The notes under the pieces are model-generated. The model searched no databases. It saw only the letters and a list, made by a program, of their open reading frames with translations, and was not told where the DNA came from. The position numbers and the translations under genes were made by a program. A stretch of DNA of 64,000 nucleotides from Diphasiastrum complanatum (Eukaryota; Streptophyta; Lycopodiopsida; Lycopodiales; Lycopodiaceae), in assembly GCA_029204225.1 (NCBI GenBank), contig CM055112.1:1898346-1962345 (forward strand). Direction: 5' to 3'. How positions within the stretch are numbered: position 1 is the first letter of the stretch; every line of letters starts with the position of its first letter. Of the stretch, positions 1-12,061 are shown in pieces.

Positions 1-1758
1 TTCTTGGTCTGCTAACATTTTGAATCTACAATTGTCTTACTTTTTTCTTATTTTAAACGATGAAACGTAATTTGTTATAGCCAGTGAAAAGTAACGAGAA
101 CAGAAAATCTGGCAGCTTTGAGCCTGCATTGTTGCAGCAGGAAACTATTGTTGTAGAAGAAGGGCAACGTGCTAAAATTCTAGTACTACCTCGTATAGTA
201 ATAGTGGTTGCTCAGGAATCTCCAAAATCCGAACGTAATCTTGAATTATGAAGGTGGCTAACGTAAGGGGTCCGAAGTAGTAGATTCATGTCCATTACTT
301 TTGAAACTTGGAAAAACTTCTCGCTGACAGATGTCTTGTAATTGAGAGCAAATGGAATCGACCAGATGCCGTGCCCTTATAGTGAATCCGTCACATAGCA
401 AGTTGTTTGTAGCATCTCAATATGACTCCAGGAGTTAGCATTTATAAAATTTTGCAGAAACGTTGTCTAGAGAAATTGAAGTCACTAACTTATTTATTAT
501 TATTATTTATCTGAATGCTGGCCAGGCCAAGCTGGAGTACTATTCTTATTAGATTTTGATCAAATAGTTTTCCATGTTTTGGCTGACATCAGTACTTGTA
601 CTTCTCGTGAAAGTTGCTATCTAAATATTTCTAATGGGAACTTCCTTTGATTGAACATTCTTGCAAGTCTAGCTGTTGAATAGGTGATTTGGCTTATTGC
701 ATTGGTGTAAGGGCTTGTATGTACTCAGAACAACATGCATATGTGGTGCGATTATGGACCTTAACGCACACCATTACAGCAATGAACAGTCATATGTTCA
801 AGCAACAATTATGATTATGCAGCTATAAAATACCTGATTGGTTGCATCGTAGTTTTGGCTAAAACAATAAAAATGCTGGAAGTACCAAAAAAATAGCTTG
901 AGAATTACTCCGTTGTTCAAATGAATGCCTAAAATGACAACTACAATGAACTGAATCATGATGTTAACGAATCTTATAAGATTGTCAAAAGAGTGTGGAA
1001 GCATAAATATACTCAATTTTAAAACGGAGAACTTTGAACAACAAAAGTGACAGTATTCCCTCTTTTGACCAAGTAGGAAGTTTTTGACAACATGAGGCTG
1101 ATAAGTTTGATTCACCAATTGTAAAGTGTAATAGATTAGTTTCATCGTATTGAAGAGATGCACTCAGACCATGAACAAGATATTCCAGAACTTCAAACAA
1201 AAATTTCTCTCACATGGTCAAATAGACTTTTAATGATTTGAGACATAAATCTTCAATTTATGAACTATGAAGTGCAGTGCAGTGGTTGCGTGTAGTCATT
1301 GCATAAAGATCCACTCAGGTTGGGAGCAAGTATCATAGGACATGTCATATTCTCGTTTGGTCAAAACTCGACTTTCCAATAACATAATCTAGGCAACCTT
1401 GTCTGATGAATGGGTTGATGCAACGATATAGCTCCGTGTTGGTCCTCCTAGTGTATAGTGAATCTAGTTTGATCAGTAAAGTGACAACTTCGACTACAAC
1501 TGAAAGATTATGTTCGTTTGAAACTCATGCTGTGGTTTTTGGGAACCTCCCTTTGGTGCCTTGATGAGAGAGATTGCAAGCAAGAAACATCAAAACCTGA
1601 TTACTCTCGAGATAGTCATAGTCACATTTTTTTAAGCTTCTACTTTTAAGTTTGAGTTCATTAAAGGCAAGAATGTGATCCTATAGCAACCTGTGGAGAA
1701 ATATTACAAAAATTCTAAGATGTGCCACCCACTTTATCTCTTCCATTCTCCACACCTT
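1..1758. other. Non-coding DNA, probably part of a 5' MCM6 intron
   Basis: No coding region, RNA gene or transposon end was recognised here. The short open frames on both strands have no domain signature. The first MCM6 exon in the window starts at 14066 in the middle of a codon, so the gene must begin further left. This stretch is therefore most simply intron. I looked for the missing N-terminal MCM6 exon and did not find it. Confidence 0.5.
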
Positions 1759-1766
1759 CTTCAAGT
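1759..1766. repeat. 8-bp target site duplication, left copy
   Basis: CTTCAAGT here is repeated exactly at 13137-13144, on either side of the hAT element. An 8-bp duplication is diagnostic of hAT insertion. Confidence 0.93.
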
Positions 1767-1835
1767 CATAGTTGCAGCGAATCGCGATTCGCTAGCTTTG
1801 CGATTCGCTGCAGCGAATCGTGAAATATCGCGAAA
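1767..1835. repeat. hAT left terminal inverted repeat and subterminal motifs
   Basis: Starts CATAGTTGCAGCGAATCGCG and continues with repeated, partly palindromic GCGAATCGC / GCGATTCGC motifs. The outer 13 bases match the inverted right end. Subterminal repeats of this kind are typical transposase-binding sites in hAT elements; binding itself is inferred. Confidence 0.85.
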
Positions 1836-2699
1836 AAAAAAACCAGAAACCTGATTTCGGGCCTCCTCGCAGACAGAACCGCGCCAGCAGTGGAGGAGGC
1901 AAATTTTTTTTCAGAGAGCTGTGGGCGTCCAATCTTCGCAAGTGAATAGTTGGCAGGCATCTACTCGGCGATACAGAGGTGGTGTGCACGGTGCCGGGTG
2001 GCCTAGAATGCATTTCCACATGCTTGCACAAACTCCTATGACCTCTGTTCTGCCCGTCTATGTCCGTATCACAAATTTCAATTTTCATGCCCTGATTCCA
2101 TACTTTTTAGGGTTTAGGCGTGGACCATCGTGCAAACATCTGCTAGGGGCGCGGTTTAGGCCCACACTGCACTCCTTTATGCCCGCACGGACTCCGACGC
2201 TAACGTTAGTCGCCTGTTATCCCTCATACTGAAATTATTCTATCCCACGCCCTAAACTCATGTTCTTCTTTGGCACTTGATATAATGTGTGAACTGGAAT
2301 CGTTCTGATGTATGCTCTGGTATTTTGAGCTCTATTTGAGCTCGATAATGTTGTTCAATGCAATGTATTTTTTTTCTATTGGACGTTTGCCTGATTATTT
2401 GTTGTTTGCAGGTTTAGGGTCGTGTTGATACGATGCCAGTGCGGGGCCGAGGCCTTTGGGCCGAGGTTGAGCTTACCGACGGGGATGTGGGCACACACCT
2501 TGGCTCAGGCACCCGCAGATGGAGATGCTTGCATTGCGGTGGTCACTTCACGGGATCACTCACCAGGGTTAGGGCTCACTTGCTGCGGGTCAGAGGGCCA
2601 GATGGGCGGACATTGGGCATATTTGATTGCCCTTGGATTTCTGATGAGGATCTGCAGAGGTTGTCTACCATGTACGGGCCCGATACTGCATCACAGGGT

Positions 2700-2800
2700 T
2701 CTAGACAGGGACAGGTAGCAGGAGCAGCTACAGGCAGGCATGCAGGAGGGCTCACAGGCAGGCAGGTAGGAGGGCTCACAGGCAGGCAGGCAGGCAGGGC
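2700..2800 (+). repeat. GGCAGGCAGG-rich short repeats in the hAT first exon
   Basis: Irregular repeats of CAGGCAGGCAGG and GGAGGGCTCA follow the BED finger directly and encode T-G-R-Q-x-G-G-L-type residues. This is the start of a low-complexity linker that continues into the 39-bp minisatellite. Confidence 0.6.
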
Positions 2801-2815
2801 CTACCATGGGTATTG

Positions 2816-3025
2816 GGCCCAGTACATCACGGGCAGGGCATGGTACAGCTGCAGGGCGTAGTACATCACGGGTTGGGCATGGTACAGGTGCAGTGCCTAG
2901 TACATCACGGGCAGAGCATGGTATTGGTGCAAGCCCAATACATCACGGGCAGAGCATGGTACAACTGCAGGGCCCAGTACATCACCGGCAGACCATGGTT
3001 CAGGTGCAGGGCCTAGTACAACACC
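2816..3025 (+). repeat. 39-bp coding minisatellite in the hAT transposase linker
   Basis: About five units of roughly 39 bp are built around AGTACATCACGGGCAGRGCA followed by TGGTACAGGTGCAGGGCC. Because 39 is divisible by three, the array stays open and encodes a 13-residue repeat with the core STSRAGHGT. The units differ by point changes, so the array is not brand new. Confidence 0.8.
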
Positions 3026-5668
3026 TTCAGTTCCATCCGCAGGAGCAGTAGGACCATCAGATGAGCATGTTGGTTCAGCAGCAGCGGGTGCTTCTCGACC
3101 CTCCTCCTCGGCAGCAGATGCACCACATGCTTCGGCAGATGTTGCCAGAGAGAGTGACACACCCACGGATCAGCCATCCGTTGGGCATGCTAGACCACGA
3201 GCACCATATATACAGCAGAGAGGGGTTAGGCCCAGGCAGTAGACCCTTGATCGATGTGGCTGGCAGAGAGAGCAGCAGGCCCGTTGCACTCGATTGTGTG
3301 GCCAGTTCTTTTACGAGTGCGACATTGCCTTTGCTGTTGCTGACACTTGGGTGTTCAGGGAGTTCTATGCATAGATGGCGGCCGTGGATGCTACATGGAC
3401 ACCTCCCAGGCGAGAGGCACTGCGAGGCAAGTTGCTTCGTCAGGAGGAGGAGACCATCACGCGGGAGTTGAGTTTCATTCGCTCAGCTTGGCAGCAGTAA
3501 GTAACTTGTCTTTATAATCTCCTTGCATGTGTTTAGGATTTACTGGTGCCGCAATTTTTGCATGTAGCTAATGGGTGTTTTGCGGCAGGTATGGATGCAC
3601 GATATTGAGTGATGGATAGACCGACATTCGTTGGCGATCCGTCATCAATGTCTTGGTTTCTTGCCCGCTTGGCACAGCATTCCTACGTGGTGTGGATGCC
3701 ACTCGAGGTGGTGACGTCATCACAACCGATTTCATATGGGAGGTCATTAGAGATGTTATTGTTGACATCGGGGTTGAGCACGTGGTTCAGGTTGTCACCG
3801 ACAACGCCTCGAACTGCAAGCAGATGGGCGAGATTATGATGAGGGAGCACCCCAACATTGTGTGGACACCCTGTGTTGCACATTGCATAGACTTGCTCAT
3901 CCATGACCTGTGTGCGCTTCCATGGATCAGAGAGGTATAGTTTGTTCTATTTGCTATGCTTTCTTCCTTCGATGTTGCTAACAACGTCTCAACTACTGTC
4001 TAAACTTTTTTACTGGATGTTTGTGTTGCAGATCACTATTACGGCCATGCGCCTGGTCACTTTTGTCACCAGGAAGAGGCGTGTGTTGGCCCTGTTCCGC
4101 ACCTTCTCCACTCTAAACCTGAAGAAGTCCGCACCCACACGCTTTGCGTTTTACTTCTCGGTGCTAGAGCGATTGGTGGTGGTGAAGGACGCATTGCGGC
4201 GGATGGTTTCCAGCGTGGCCTTCCGGGACTTTATAGACCTCCCCGATTCGGCATTTTTCCAGTCCATTGTGTACGGCGACGAGTTTTGGAGAGCTGCTGA
4301 GGAGATTACTGGGATCCTTCTACCCATTTTCAGAGTGCTGCGCCTGGTAGACCGTGAGGGGTGCACCCTCAGTCTCATTTACGAGTTCATGGACCGCATC
4401 GGCGAGGGGATTCTGTTGTCAGCCTTGGACGAGCATAGGTATGACTTTTCAGTGTCTAGTTTGTTGTTTCTCACTCAAGTCTGATGCGTTTCTTTTATGC
4501 TATGGTTTAGTGATTGTTGTAATTCTGCTGCAGGAGGCGCGAGATCTCACGTATATGGGAGGCCAGATGGGACTACTTCCACCGACCCATCCACGCCGTA
4601 GCCCACATGTTGCACCCCTTGTGGCGCTCTACTCGAGAGAGGGACGATCCAGAGCTGCACCGAGGATGGGTGGAGTACACGGAGCGCGTATGGCCCGGAC
4701 CAGGTATGTGTGAGAATTCGGTTGGTAGCAATGTTACTGCAGTATTGTACTCATTGGTAGTGTTTGAATTCGAGGGGTCTTACATGTGCCATGTTTTTCC
4801 TTTTGCCAACAGGTCCGATTCTGGCCAACATTGCAAGCCAGCTGCTCGCATTTGAGCGCTTCCAATTTCCTTTCGATGGAGAGCAGAGTCGGCGGAGTGA
4901 GGATCAGCTGAGGCCCGTTACATGGTGGTGCATCCACGGGCGCAGCACAGGTGACTTGAGGCGATTGTCTGAGAGAGTCCTTGCACAGGATTGTTCAGCA
5001 GGAGCTTGCGAGCGGAATCGGAGCACCTGGGCCTTGTATCACATGCAAAAGAGGAACATGTTGTCCATCGAGCAGTGTATGCGGTTGGTGTTTGTGAACA
5101 CCAATGGCCGTATGCTGAGGCGCACACGAGGAGAGGGTCAGATGCTCGAAGTGAGTCACATCATCACCCCTTTTTTCTCGCTATGCTTTGATGAATTGAT
5201 TTGCTTTCAAAATATGCAGTGAGTTGCACAATACCTGCCTGGCAACATTGTATTGTTTTTGGTTGCAGGTGGACCCTGACACTTGCTTGGTGGATTCGAT
5301 AGCTGCTGCTCCTCGGGCACCATCCACACAGGAGGAGATGGATGATGAGATCCATAGAGAGTTCTACAGACAGGCATAGGCTGACGCACGGGCTTTACGG
5401 CGGCAGAGGAGGATCGAGAGGCAGAGGGAGAGGGCTGAGGAGGGAGATGATGAGGGCTCGGAGGGTGGAGAGATGCTCGGGGCAGACTATGTGGAGGAGG
5501 AGGAGTGGGTTGAGGGAGATACGGAGGAGGACGAGGAGATGTGGGCGGAGGCACAGGGGGATGACCTGGCTGACCTGCTGGTGGACCCTGATGCAGAGAC
5601 AGAGGAGGAGCCAACCATTCCTGCACGTAGGCCTAGGGGGAGACCTAGAGGTTCTGGGAGGGGGGGGC

Positions 5669-6021
5669 TGTAATAGATCCTAACACCACAGTAGGGCAAA
5701 CACTAACTGATCCACCCAACCTTGCCTACTCCCTGATATAGAGTAAGCCCCTCCTAGCCCAGTGTGAGGACTGGTAGCATGCAACTGCCAAGTGTCGGCC
5801 ACGTGGCACTGACGTGGCCGACTGCACGTCGGGACCCAACTGAGGGCCCTATCCTGCTGACATGGTCCCTAAGCTTTCTTAGGCCCGCCATGTCTATGGA
5901 CCGTGCTGGGGCACACTACTCACACTGTCTTGCTGGTCATGTATGTTGGACACGACCCTGACTGTGGTATCTGACCTATCTGTGTTCCCTAGGGTTCGGC
6001 ACTGGTTACGAGCTCGTAACA
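5669..6021 (-). repeat. Gypsy A 3' LTR (left end)
   Basis: Starts TGTAATAGATCC and ends CTCGTAACA. At 353 bp it is 5 bp shorter than its partner, owing to a small deletion near 5936 (CTTGCTGG where the others read CTTGCCCTGTTGG). About nine further substitutions separate it from 11704-12061. It contains GTCGGCCACG at 5794-5803 and the inverted copy at 5813-5822, around a G-box-like CACGTG. Confidence 0.93.
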
Positions 6022-6034
6022 CTCCCTCCCCCTT
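6022..6034 (-). other. Gypsy A polypurine tract
   Basis: On the minus strand this reads AAGGGGGAGGGAG directly before the 3' LTR, the expected plus-strand primer position. Confidence 0.85.
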
Positions 6035-9000
6035 AAGAACCGTCTTGGTCCTGTAAGACAAAGTCTGGAAAAATCTTGCGAAGGACGCTGCCTCTTTCCC
6101 AAGTGGCATTCTCAACAGGCTGATCATTCCACTTAACCAGATATTCTCGGTATAGAGTATGACGAGTCTGCGTCTCTCTACTGTCAAGAATCTCCTCTGG
6201 TTCATGTGGAGGTTGCTGAGGATCCAATGGGAGAACTAGAACATTGTCCCCTACCAGATTGTCTGATCTGGTTAAGGCTTTTCGTAACTGACTTACATGA
6301 AAGACTGGAAAAACCTTACTGCTGTGTGGGAGTTCTAGTTCATAGGTGACCTCGCCTAGTCTCCTACTGATGGTAAAGGGACCACAATACCTTGGAGACA
6401 ACTTAGCACACACTCCTGATTTGAGGGTTTTAGAGTCGACTGGGACTCTCAAGTAGACTTTCTCACCAGCGGAGAACTGCACATCCCGTCTGTGTGGATC
6501 TGCATAATGCCTGGCTCGATCCTGGGACTGCGTAATGCTACGCTTAGCATGTTATGTCATCTGGTTTAGGTCCTCTAAAATTTTTCTGGCTGCTTCAACT
6601 TTTTCTTGTTTAAACCCTACAGCTGTGGGTGAGCGTGGCTGAAAACCGTACATCAACATAAATGGGCTGTATCTCGTAGCTGAATGTTTGGTACTGTTAT
6701 AAGCAAACTCTAATATCGAGAGATACTCCTCCCAGTTAGTTTGCTTGTTGCTGACGTATGCACGAAGCATATCCTCCAGCACTTGATTTACCCTCTCTGT
6801 TTGACCGTCCGTCTGTGGATGGTCTGAGGTACTCATATTAAGTTTAGTATGGAGATGATGGAATACTGCCCTCCAAAAATTTCCAGTAAACTTATTGTCT
6901 CGGTCGCTGACTATGCCGGAAGGTAGACCGTACAATTTAAATAGCCCGTCTACAAACAACCTCGCTAACTCTGGAGCTCTAACGGTTGTTTTGGTCGGAA
7001 TGAAATGAGCCATTTTGGTCAGACGGTCAACTGTGACCCATATAGCGTCATTACCCTTTTGGGTTTTAGGCAGGCCTACTATAAAATCCATGGAGATACT
7101 CTCCCATTTACCAGCTGGTATTTCTAAGGGATGCAACAACCCTCCTACCATTAAACGCTCAGCTTTGTTTACTTGACATTTCTGGCAACTGGTTACATAC
7201 TGGTGGACGTCCTTTTTCATACTGGGCCAAAAAAATTGCCTACGAAGAAGCTCATAGGTCTTCTGTATGCCTGGGTGTCCCGCACTAGGATTGTCATGAC
7301 ATTCATATAGGACCTACTGCTATAATCCTCTGAATTGGGGACACATACTCTATCTCTATAGAGCAAGTACTCATCCTGAATGGAATACTGTTTCCATTTG
7401 AATCCTTGAGTCAACTGACCCTCAACCACTGGGGTTTGCTTGGGTAATACAGGCTCAGAATCCTCAACGTCATCTGACGACGTATACTCGGACTCATTAT
7501 CATCCTCAACGGAAGCTGCCGTATTCTTGGATGAACTGGCACCAGCCCCGGGAACTGGTTCTGGAGTCTGTAACTGTCTGTTCTGGACTGAGTTCCAGAT
7601 AATAGAGAAGAATGCATCATGCTGGCATTTCCCTCTCAAGGACTCGAGTAACTCATTACGAATCTGAGTAAAACTCAGCTCGTTTATCATAGGCATTCTG
7701 CTAAGGGCATCTGCTACTGTATTGAATTTTCCACGCCTATATCTGATAGACATGTCAAACTCTTGCATCAACTCTGCCCAACGAGCTTTCCGACCTCTAA
7801 GCTCAGGTTGATTGCAAAGGTATCTGAGACTCTCATGGTCTGTCAGGACCTCAAAGTTGGCACCATACAAATAATGCCTCCAAGTCTTAAGGGCATGGAC
7901 TATAGAAAAGAGTTCCTTTTCATAGGCACTGTACCTAGTCTGAGCTGGCTCGAGTTTTTTATTCTCGAATGCAACTGGTCGTCCACCCTGAGTTAGCACA
8001 ACACCTACTGCAAAGTCGCTAGCATCTGTTTCGACCACAAATGGCTGATTGGGGTCGACGACTTTTAAAACTGGTGCTGTAGCTAAGGCTGTTTTGAGAG
8101 CATCAAAGCTCTCCTGTTGTGCGGACTCCCAAATGAACTCCTTTCCCTTCCCCTTAAGAAGATTTGTCATGGGAACTGCCATCTGAGCATATTCCTTGAC
8201 AAATCGTCTATAATATCCCGCCAAACCAAGAAAGATCTGAAGTTCCAAAATATTTTGAGGTCTCAGCCAACTGAGTATGGCTTTAACCTTATTTGGGTCC
8301 ATCTTAATCCCATCTGAAGAGATAATGTGACCCAAATATGCTACTTCTTCAACGAAGAATTCACACTTGGATTGTTTAGCATAGAGCTTATGCTTTCTGA
8401 GCAGTCGAAACACCTTTCTGAGGTGTTTTAGATGCTCCTTCCTCGTTTTGTTGTAAACGAGGATGTCATCTAAAAATACGACTACAAACGTACCCAAGTA
8501 TGGTCTGAGGACACTGTTCATCAAGGTCATAAAGGTAGCTGGAGCATTTGTGAGCCCAAATGGCATCACCTTAAACTCATAATGACCGTGACGAGTCCTA
8601 AAAGTTGTTTTCGAGACATCTTCCGATTTTATACGGACTTGATGATATCCCGATCTGAGGTCTATTTTGCTGAAAAACTTAGCCCCGTCGAGTTGGTCAA
8701 ACAACTCGTCTGCCCGAGGCATAGGGTATTTATTCTTAATTGTGACTTTATTGAGGGCTTTGTAATCTACGCAAAGACGCATAGACCCCTCTTTCTTTTT
8801 CACCAATAGGACTGGTGAGGCCCACTGAACTATTGGTCTGAATTTGGCCTTTCCGAAGATAATCTGTTAACTGCCTAGTTATTTTTTCATCCTCTGTTCG
8901 GCTGACCCGATACGGAGGTTTAGAAACAGGTGCTGTACCTGGTACTAGGTTTATTACATGATCTACCTCTCTGCTAGGTGGTAAACCATGTGGCAAATCT

Positions 9001-10794
9001 TTAGGAAAAACATCTTCAAATTTAGACAATAAAGTTTCAAATTTACTGATTTTCTGCTGTATAGAACTGGAAATAGAAACTTCAGGAATAAACTGAAAGT
9101 CACATAAGAATACCTGATGGTCTTCGTCTCCGATTAGCTGACAAAGCTCTGAATTGCAGACCATAGGACTGTTGGGAACATCATGCTCCCCATGCAACTG
9201 GATCTCTCGGCCTTTATGCTGAAAGCTAAGAGTGTTCTCCTGATAGTTTTTGTGGAGGGAAGGTCCTAAACTGTAGAGCCAATCTCTCCCGAGAACAATA
9301 TCTGTGCGATCCAGGTGCATTATCTGAAAGTTTATTTCATCTTGGTACCCTTGAATACCAAGATTCAAATTACTTACCATAGTTTCCCATATTTTTTTAT
9401 CTTCACCCTTAGCTAATGAAACTATGTACCTATGCTGACTAGGTACTTTTGGTAGTTTAAGCTTTTTAACCAGGGTGTAGTTGATGAAATTATGGGTTGC
9501 CCCATCATCAACCATAACTCTTACTGACTGGTTACCAACTTTCCCATGCATACGTACTAGGTCATGCGGCCCAAAGCTGAAGGGTCTCGCTAGCATTGCA
9601 GAGGTCAGCTGGCAACAATGTTCATGATCTTCATGATACACTTTGATCTTGGAAGCTGTCGAGTCACTGGGGAAACATACAGTCCGAACAAGATGAACTT
9701 GTTTTTTATCTCTCTTATCTTTTTTAGTGAAAGGCCCCTTGGGACACTGTCTGACTGTGTGTCCCTTGCCCATACACACAAAGCACAAACGTTCTTGTTT
9801 GGCTTTCTCAAAATCATCTGGTTTTAAGGGCTGTATGAGTGAAGGGCGTTTCTGAGGAGCTTCACCTTTAAATTTATCTTCTTTCTTTCTTTTTAAAAAT
9901 CTCTTTTTAAATCGAAAGTCTTTTTGAGGAGGCTGCTTAGAAAGTGGTTGCTGTCTCGCCCTCTTCCTACCCACTGAATCATCATAGATTTGAGCATATC
10001 TGAGAGCTTGCTCAAGGGTAGTAGGCGAGTTTCTCTGGACCTCTACTTTATATTCATCTTTGAGGCCATGGACAAATCCCCTTATTTTCTGATAATTAAT
10101 CTTTAAAATTGCTTCTCGATACTGCGAGATATATTGGATGAGGGATTTGTCCATTACTGTTCTTTCCCAGGCTCTATCAAGTTCATTTTCTGGTAGAAAT
10201 TCTCTTAGGAAAGCTTCTTCAAAAGCTTTCCATGACGGGGAGTCTGCCCAGTCTCCTGGGGATTTAACCACCACTTATAGGCCATAGGCCCCAAGGAAAG
10301 ACTGGCCTCAATAGCTTGCAAATGGTCAGGGGTCTGTTAAGAGCATGAATGTTCTTCCATTTGCTGAGGAAGGTTTGTAGAATGTCTGCATTTCTATCCT
10401 TCTCTTCCCCATTAAAAGTAGGAGGCTTTAAATCTTTAAAAACACTGGGGTGAGACCGTAAAGTCTCACCCGAAACTGATGGAAGTGGAGAAGGGGATAA
10501 CTGAGAAGTGGAGGGAAGACTTCCTTTCGCGGAACTCAAAATCAAGCTTTTGAGTTCGGCGAACGAGTCGTCCACACTGGACTTGAAATTTGCTAATGCC
10601 AACTTCAGTTCATCTACTTCTGTTACCAACTGGAGAAACTGCTCCTTGGTAACCAGTTCGTCGAGTTCTTCGGCGAACTGTTCCTGTTCTTCCAATTCCA
10701 TTGGTTCCTTCGCTTTTCTGTAAGCCAAGGCTTCTGTTTCAAGTTCGTCGAAGCCTCTCTCCGGGGGTTGATTAGGTCCCTGAGGAGTGGTCAT
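6033..10794 (-). pseudogene. Gypsy A gag-pol polyprotein, broken
   Basis: The minus-strand reading starts MTTPQGPNQPPERG at 10794. Visible domains in order are: a coiled N-terminal gag; a CCHC knuckle ([14 protein letters not shown]); the protease motif [11 protein letters not shown] with [10 protein letters not shown] and FLDDILVY; RNase H with [10 protein letters not shown]; integrase with [10 protein letters not shown] and [14 protein letters not shown]; and a chromodomain ([17 protein letters not shown]). Compared with copy B there is a 1-base deletion near 10338 (CTGTTAAG for CTGTTTAAG), a small deletion near 8822, a 1-base loss near 7320, and a stop near 6552. It cannot make a full polyprotein. 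Confidence 0.92.
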
Positions 10795-11690
10795 CTTCAG
10801 AACTGAAAGAGAGCTACCTTAATTTCTGAAGGAAAAAAAAGTCTAAAAGACTAATTTACAACTGTACAAGGGAAAGGAACGATGACTTAGCTGTTTCTGA
10901 GGACTGTACTTCCACAGAGAGAATCAAGAAAAGCCCTTTCAGCTCTTCCTCCACTGCTTTCAGATCTTTTGTCCGGAAAAATCAGAGATCAGGGTACCAA
11001 GAAAAAGAAACAAACTTCTGATTGTGTTGACCCCTTCCCTCGCTGTCTGAGGTGTATACTTTTTGCTCCAAAATTTCTGTTTTAGAACCCGAAAACAGCT
11101 GCAAACTTGTGGTTTCTGCCAAAGACCTTCCTCGCTGCCAGGGTAGTGGTCAATCTGTCTTCAAAATCAGATTTGAAGAGTTGAAAACGGTGGAAAAAAT
11201 CTGATTTGGGTCTTTGAGGACCCTTGCTGTCTGTCTTCCAGAATTGTGGCTCCAAAAAATCGGGATTTGGGGCCTAACTTCCCTGGAAAATTCTGATTTG
11301 AAGTGTGCTCCTCCCTCGCTGCCAGGCAAGTAGCCTCCCTGCTCAAAATCCGTACGATTTGAGGCTCACCTCTCTTGCAAAAGGTCAGATGCTTCAAGAA
11401 CCCACAGCGCTGGATCTGTATATTTCTCCCTCTCCAGAATCCGCTCAGATCTTAGTAATTTCCTCCTGTAAATCAGAACTAGATCATCTATACTACAACG
11501 ATGGATCTATGCTACAGTAGAGTTCTGATTCTTTCCTTAGATGGCTTGGAATTACACTGAAATTTCCAGGTTAGATAGCTGACTCTACAACGATTTCTCT
11601 CCTCTAAGCCTTTCTGAAAATCTCCAAGATCTTTCCTATCTTCTGATAGCTTTCTCTACTGCTGCTCCTGAACTTCCTAGGATGGAGATG

Positions 11691-11702
11691 GCTCTGATAC
11701 CA
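11691..11702 (-). other. Gypsy A primer binding site (tRNA-iMet)
   Basis: On the minus strand this reads TGGTATCAGAGC, the complement of the 3' end of plant initiator tRNA-Met. It is one base from the 5' LTR. Confidence 0.92.
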
Positions 11703-11703
11703 G

Positions 11704-12061
11704 TGTAATAGATCCTAACACCACAGTAGGGCAAACACTAACTGATCCACCCAACCTTGCCTACTCCCTGATATAGAGTAAGCCCCTCCTAGCCCAGTGT
11801 AAGGACTGGTAGCATGCAACTGCCAAGTGTCGGCCACGTGGCACTGACGTGGCCGACTGCACGTCGGGACCCAACTGAGGGCCCTATCCTGCTGACAGGG
11901 TCCCTAAGCTGTGTTAGGCCCGCCATGGCTATGGACCGTGCTGGGGCACACTCCTCACACTGTCTTGCCCTGTTGGTCATGTACGCTGGACACGACCCTG
12001 ACTGTGGTATCTGACCTATCTGTGTTCCCTAGGGTTCGGCACTGGTTACGAGCTCATAACA
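11704..12061 (-). repeat. Gypsy A 5' LTR (right end)
   Basis: 358 bp, TGTAATAG...CATAACA on the + strand, and the same length as both LTRs of copy B. It is followed by the GGGGC target duplication and then by the resumed hAT transposase tail. Confidence 0.94.

Larger units (their letters stand above)
5669..12061 (-). mobile_element. Ty3/gypsy chromovirus copy A, nested in the hAT element
   Basis: A full-length LTR retrotransposon of 6393 bp lies on the minus strand. It is flanked by the 5-bp duplication GGGGC (5664-5668 and 12062-12066). The LTRs are 5669-6021 and 11704-12061. A primer binding site for initiator tRNA-Met lies beside the right LTR and a polypurine tract beside the left one. 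Gag, protease, RT, RNase H, integrase and chromodomain are all present in order but broken by several frame shifts and a stop. It is the same family as copy B at 38379-44697 but clearly older. It lies in the coding tail of the hAT transposase. Confidence 0.95.

Noticed and set aside
430-500. Possible upstream MCM6 exon after TTTTGCAG
   Set aside because: The text after the acceptor does not match the expected N-terminal segment (FNDVLQKAISEEYLR-like) and has no usable donor in frame.
798-1200. Minus-strand open frames of 71 and 121 codons near the left edge
   Set aside because: No domain, poor composition, overlapping each other in different frames; chance frames in AT-rich intron.
2816-3025. 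CRISPR-like array
   Set aside because: Units are contiguous without unique spacers, coding and in a plant transposase; it is a minisatellite.
7440-7667. Plus-strand frames opposite the gypsy pol genes (for example 7440, 8582, 40156, 41299)
   Set aside because: They are antisense shadows of the strongly supported minus-strand polyprotein.
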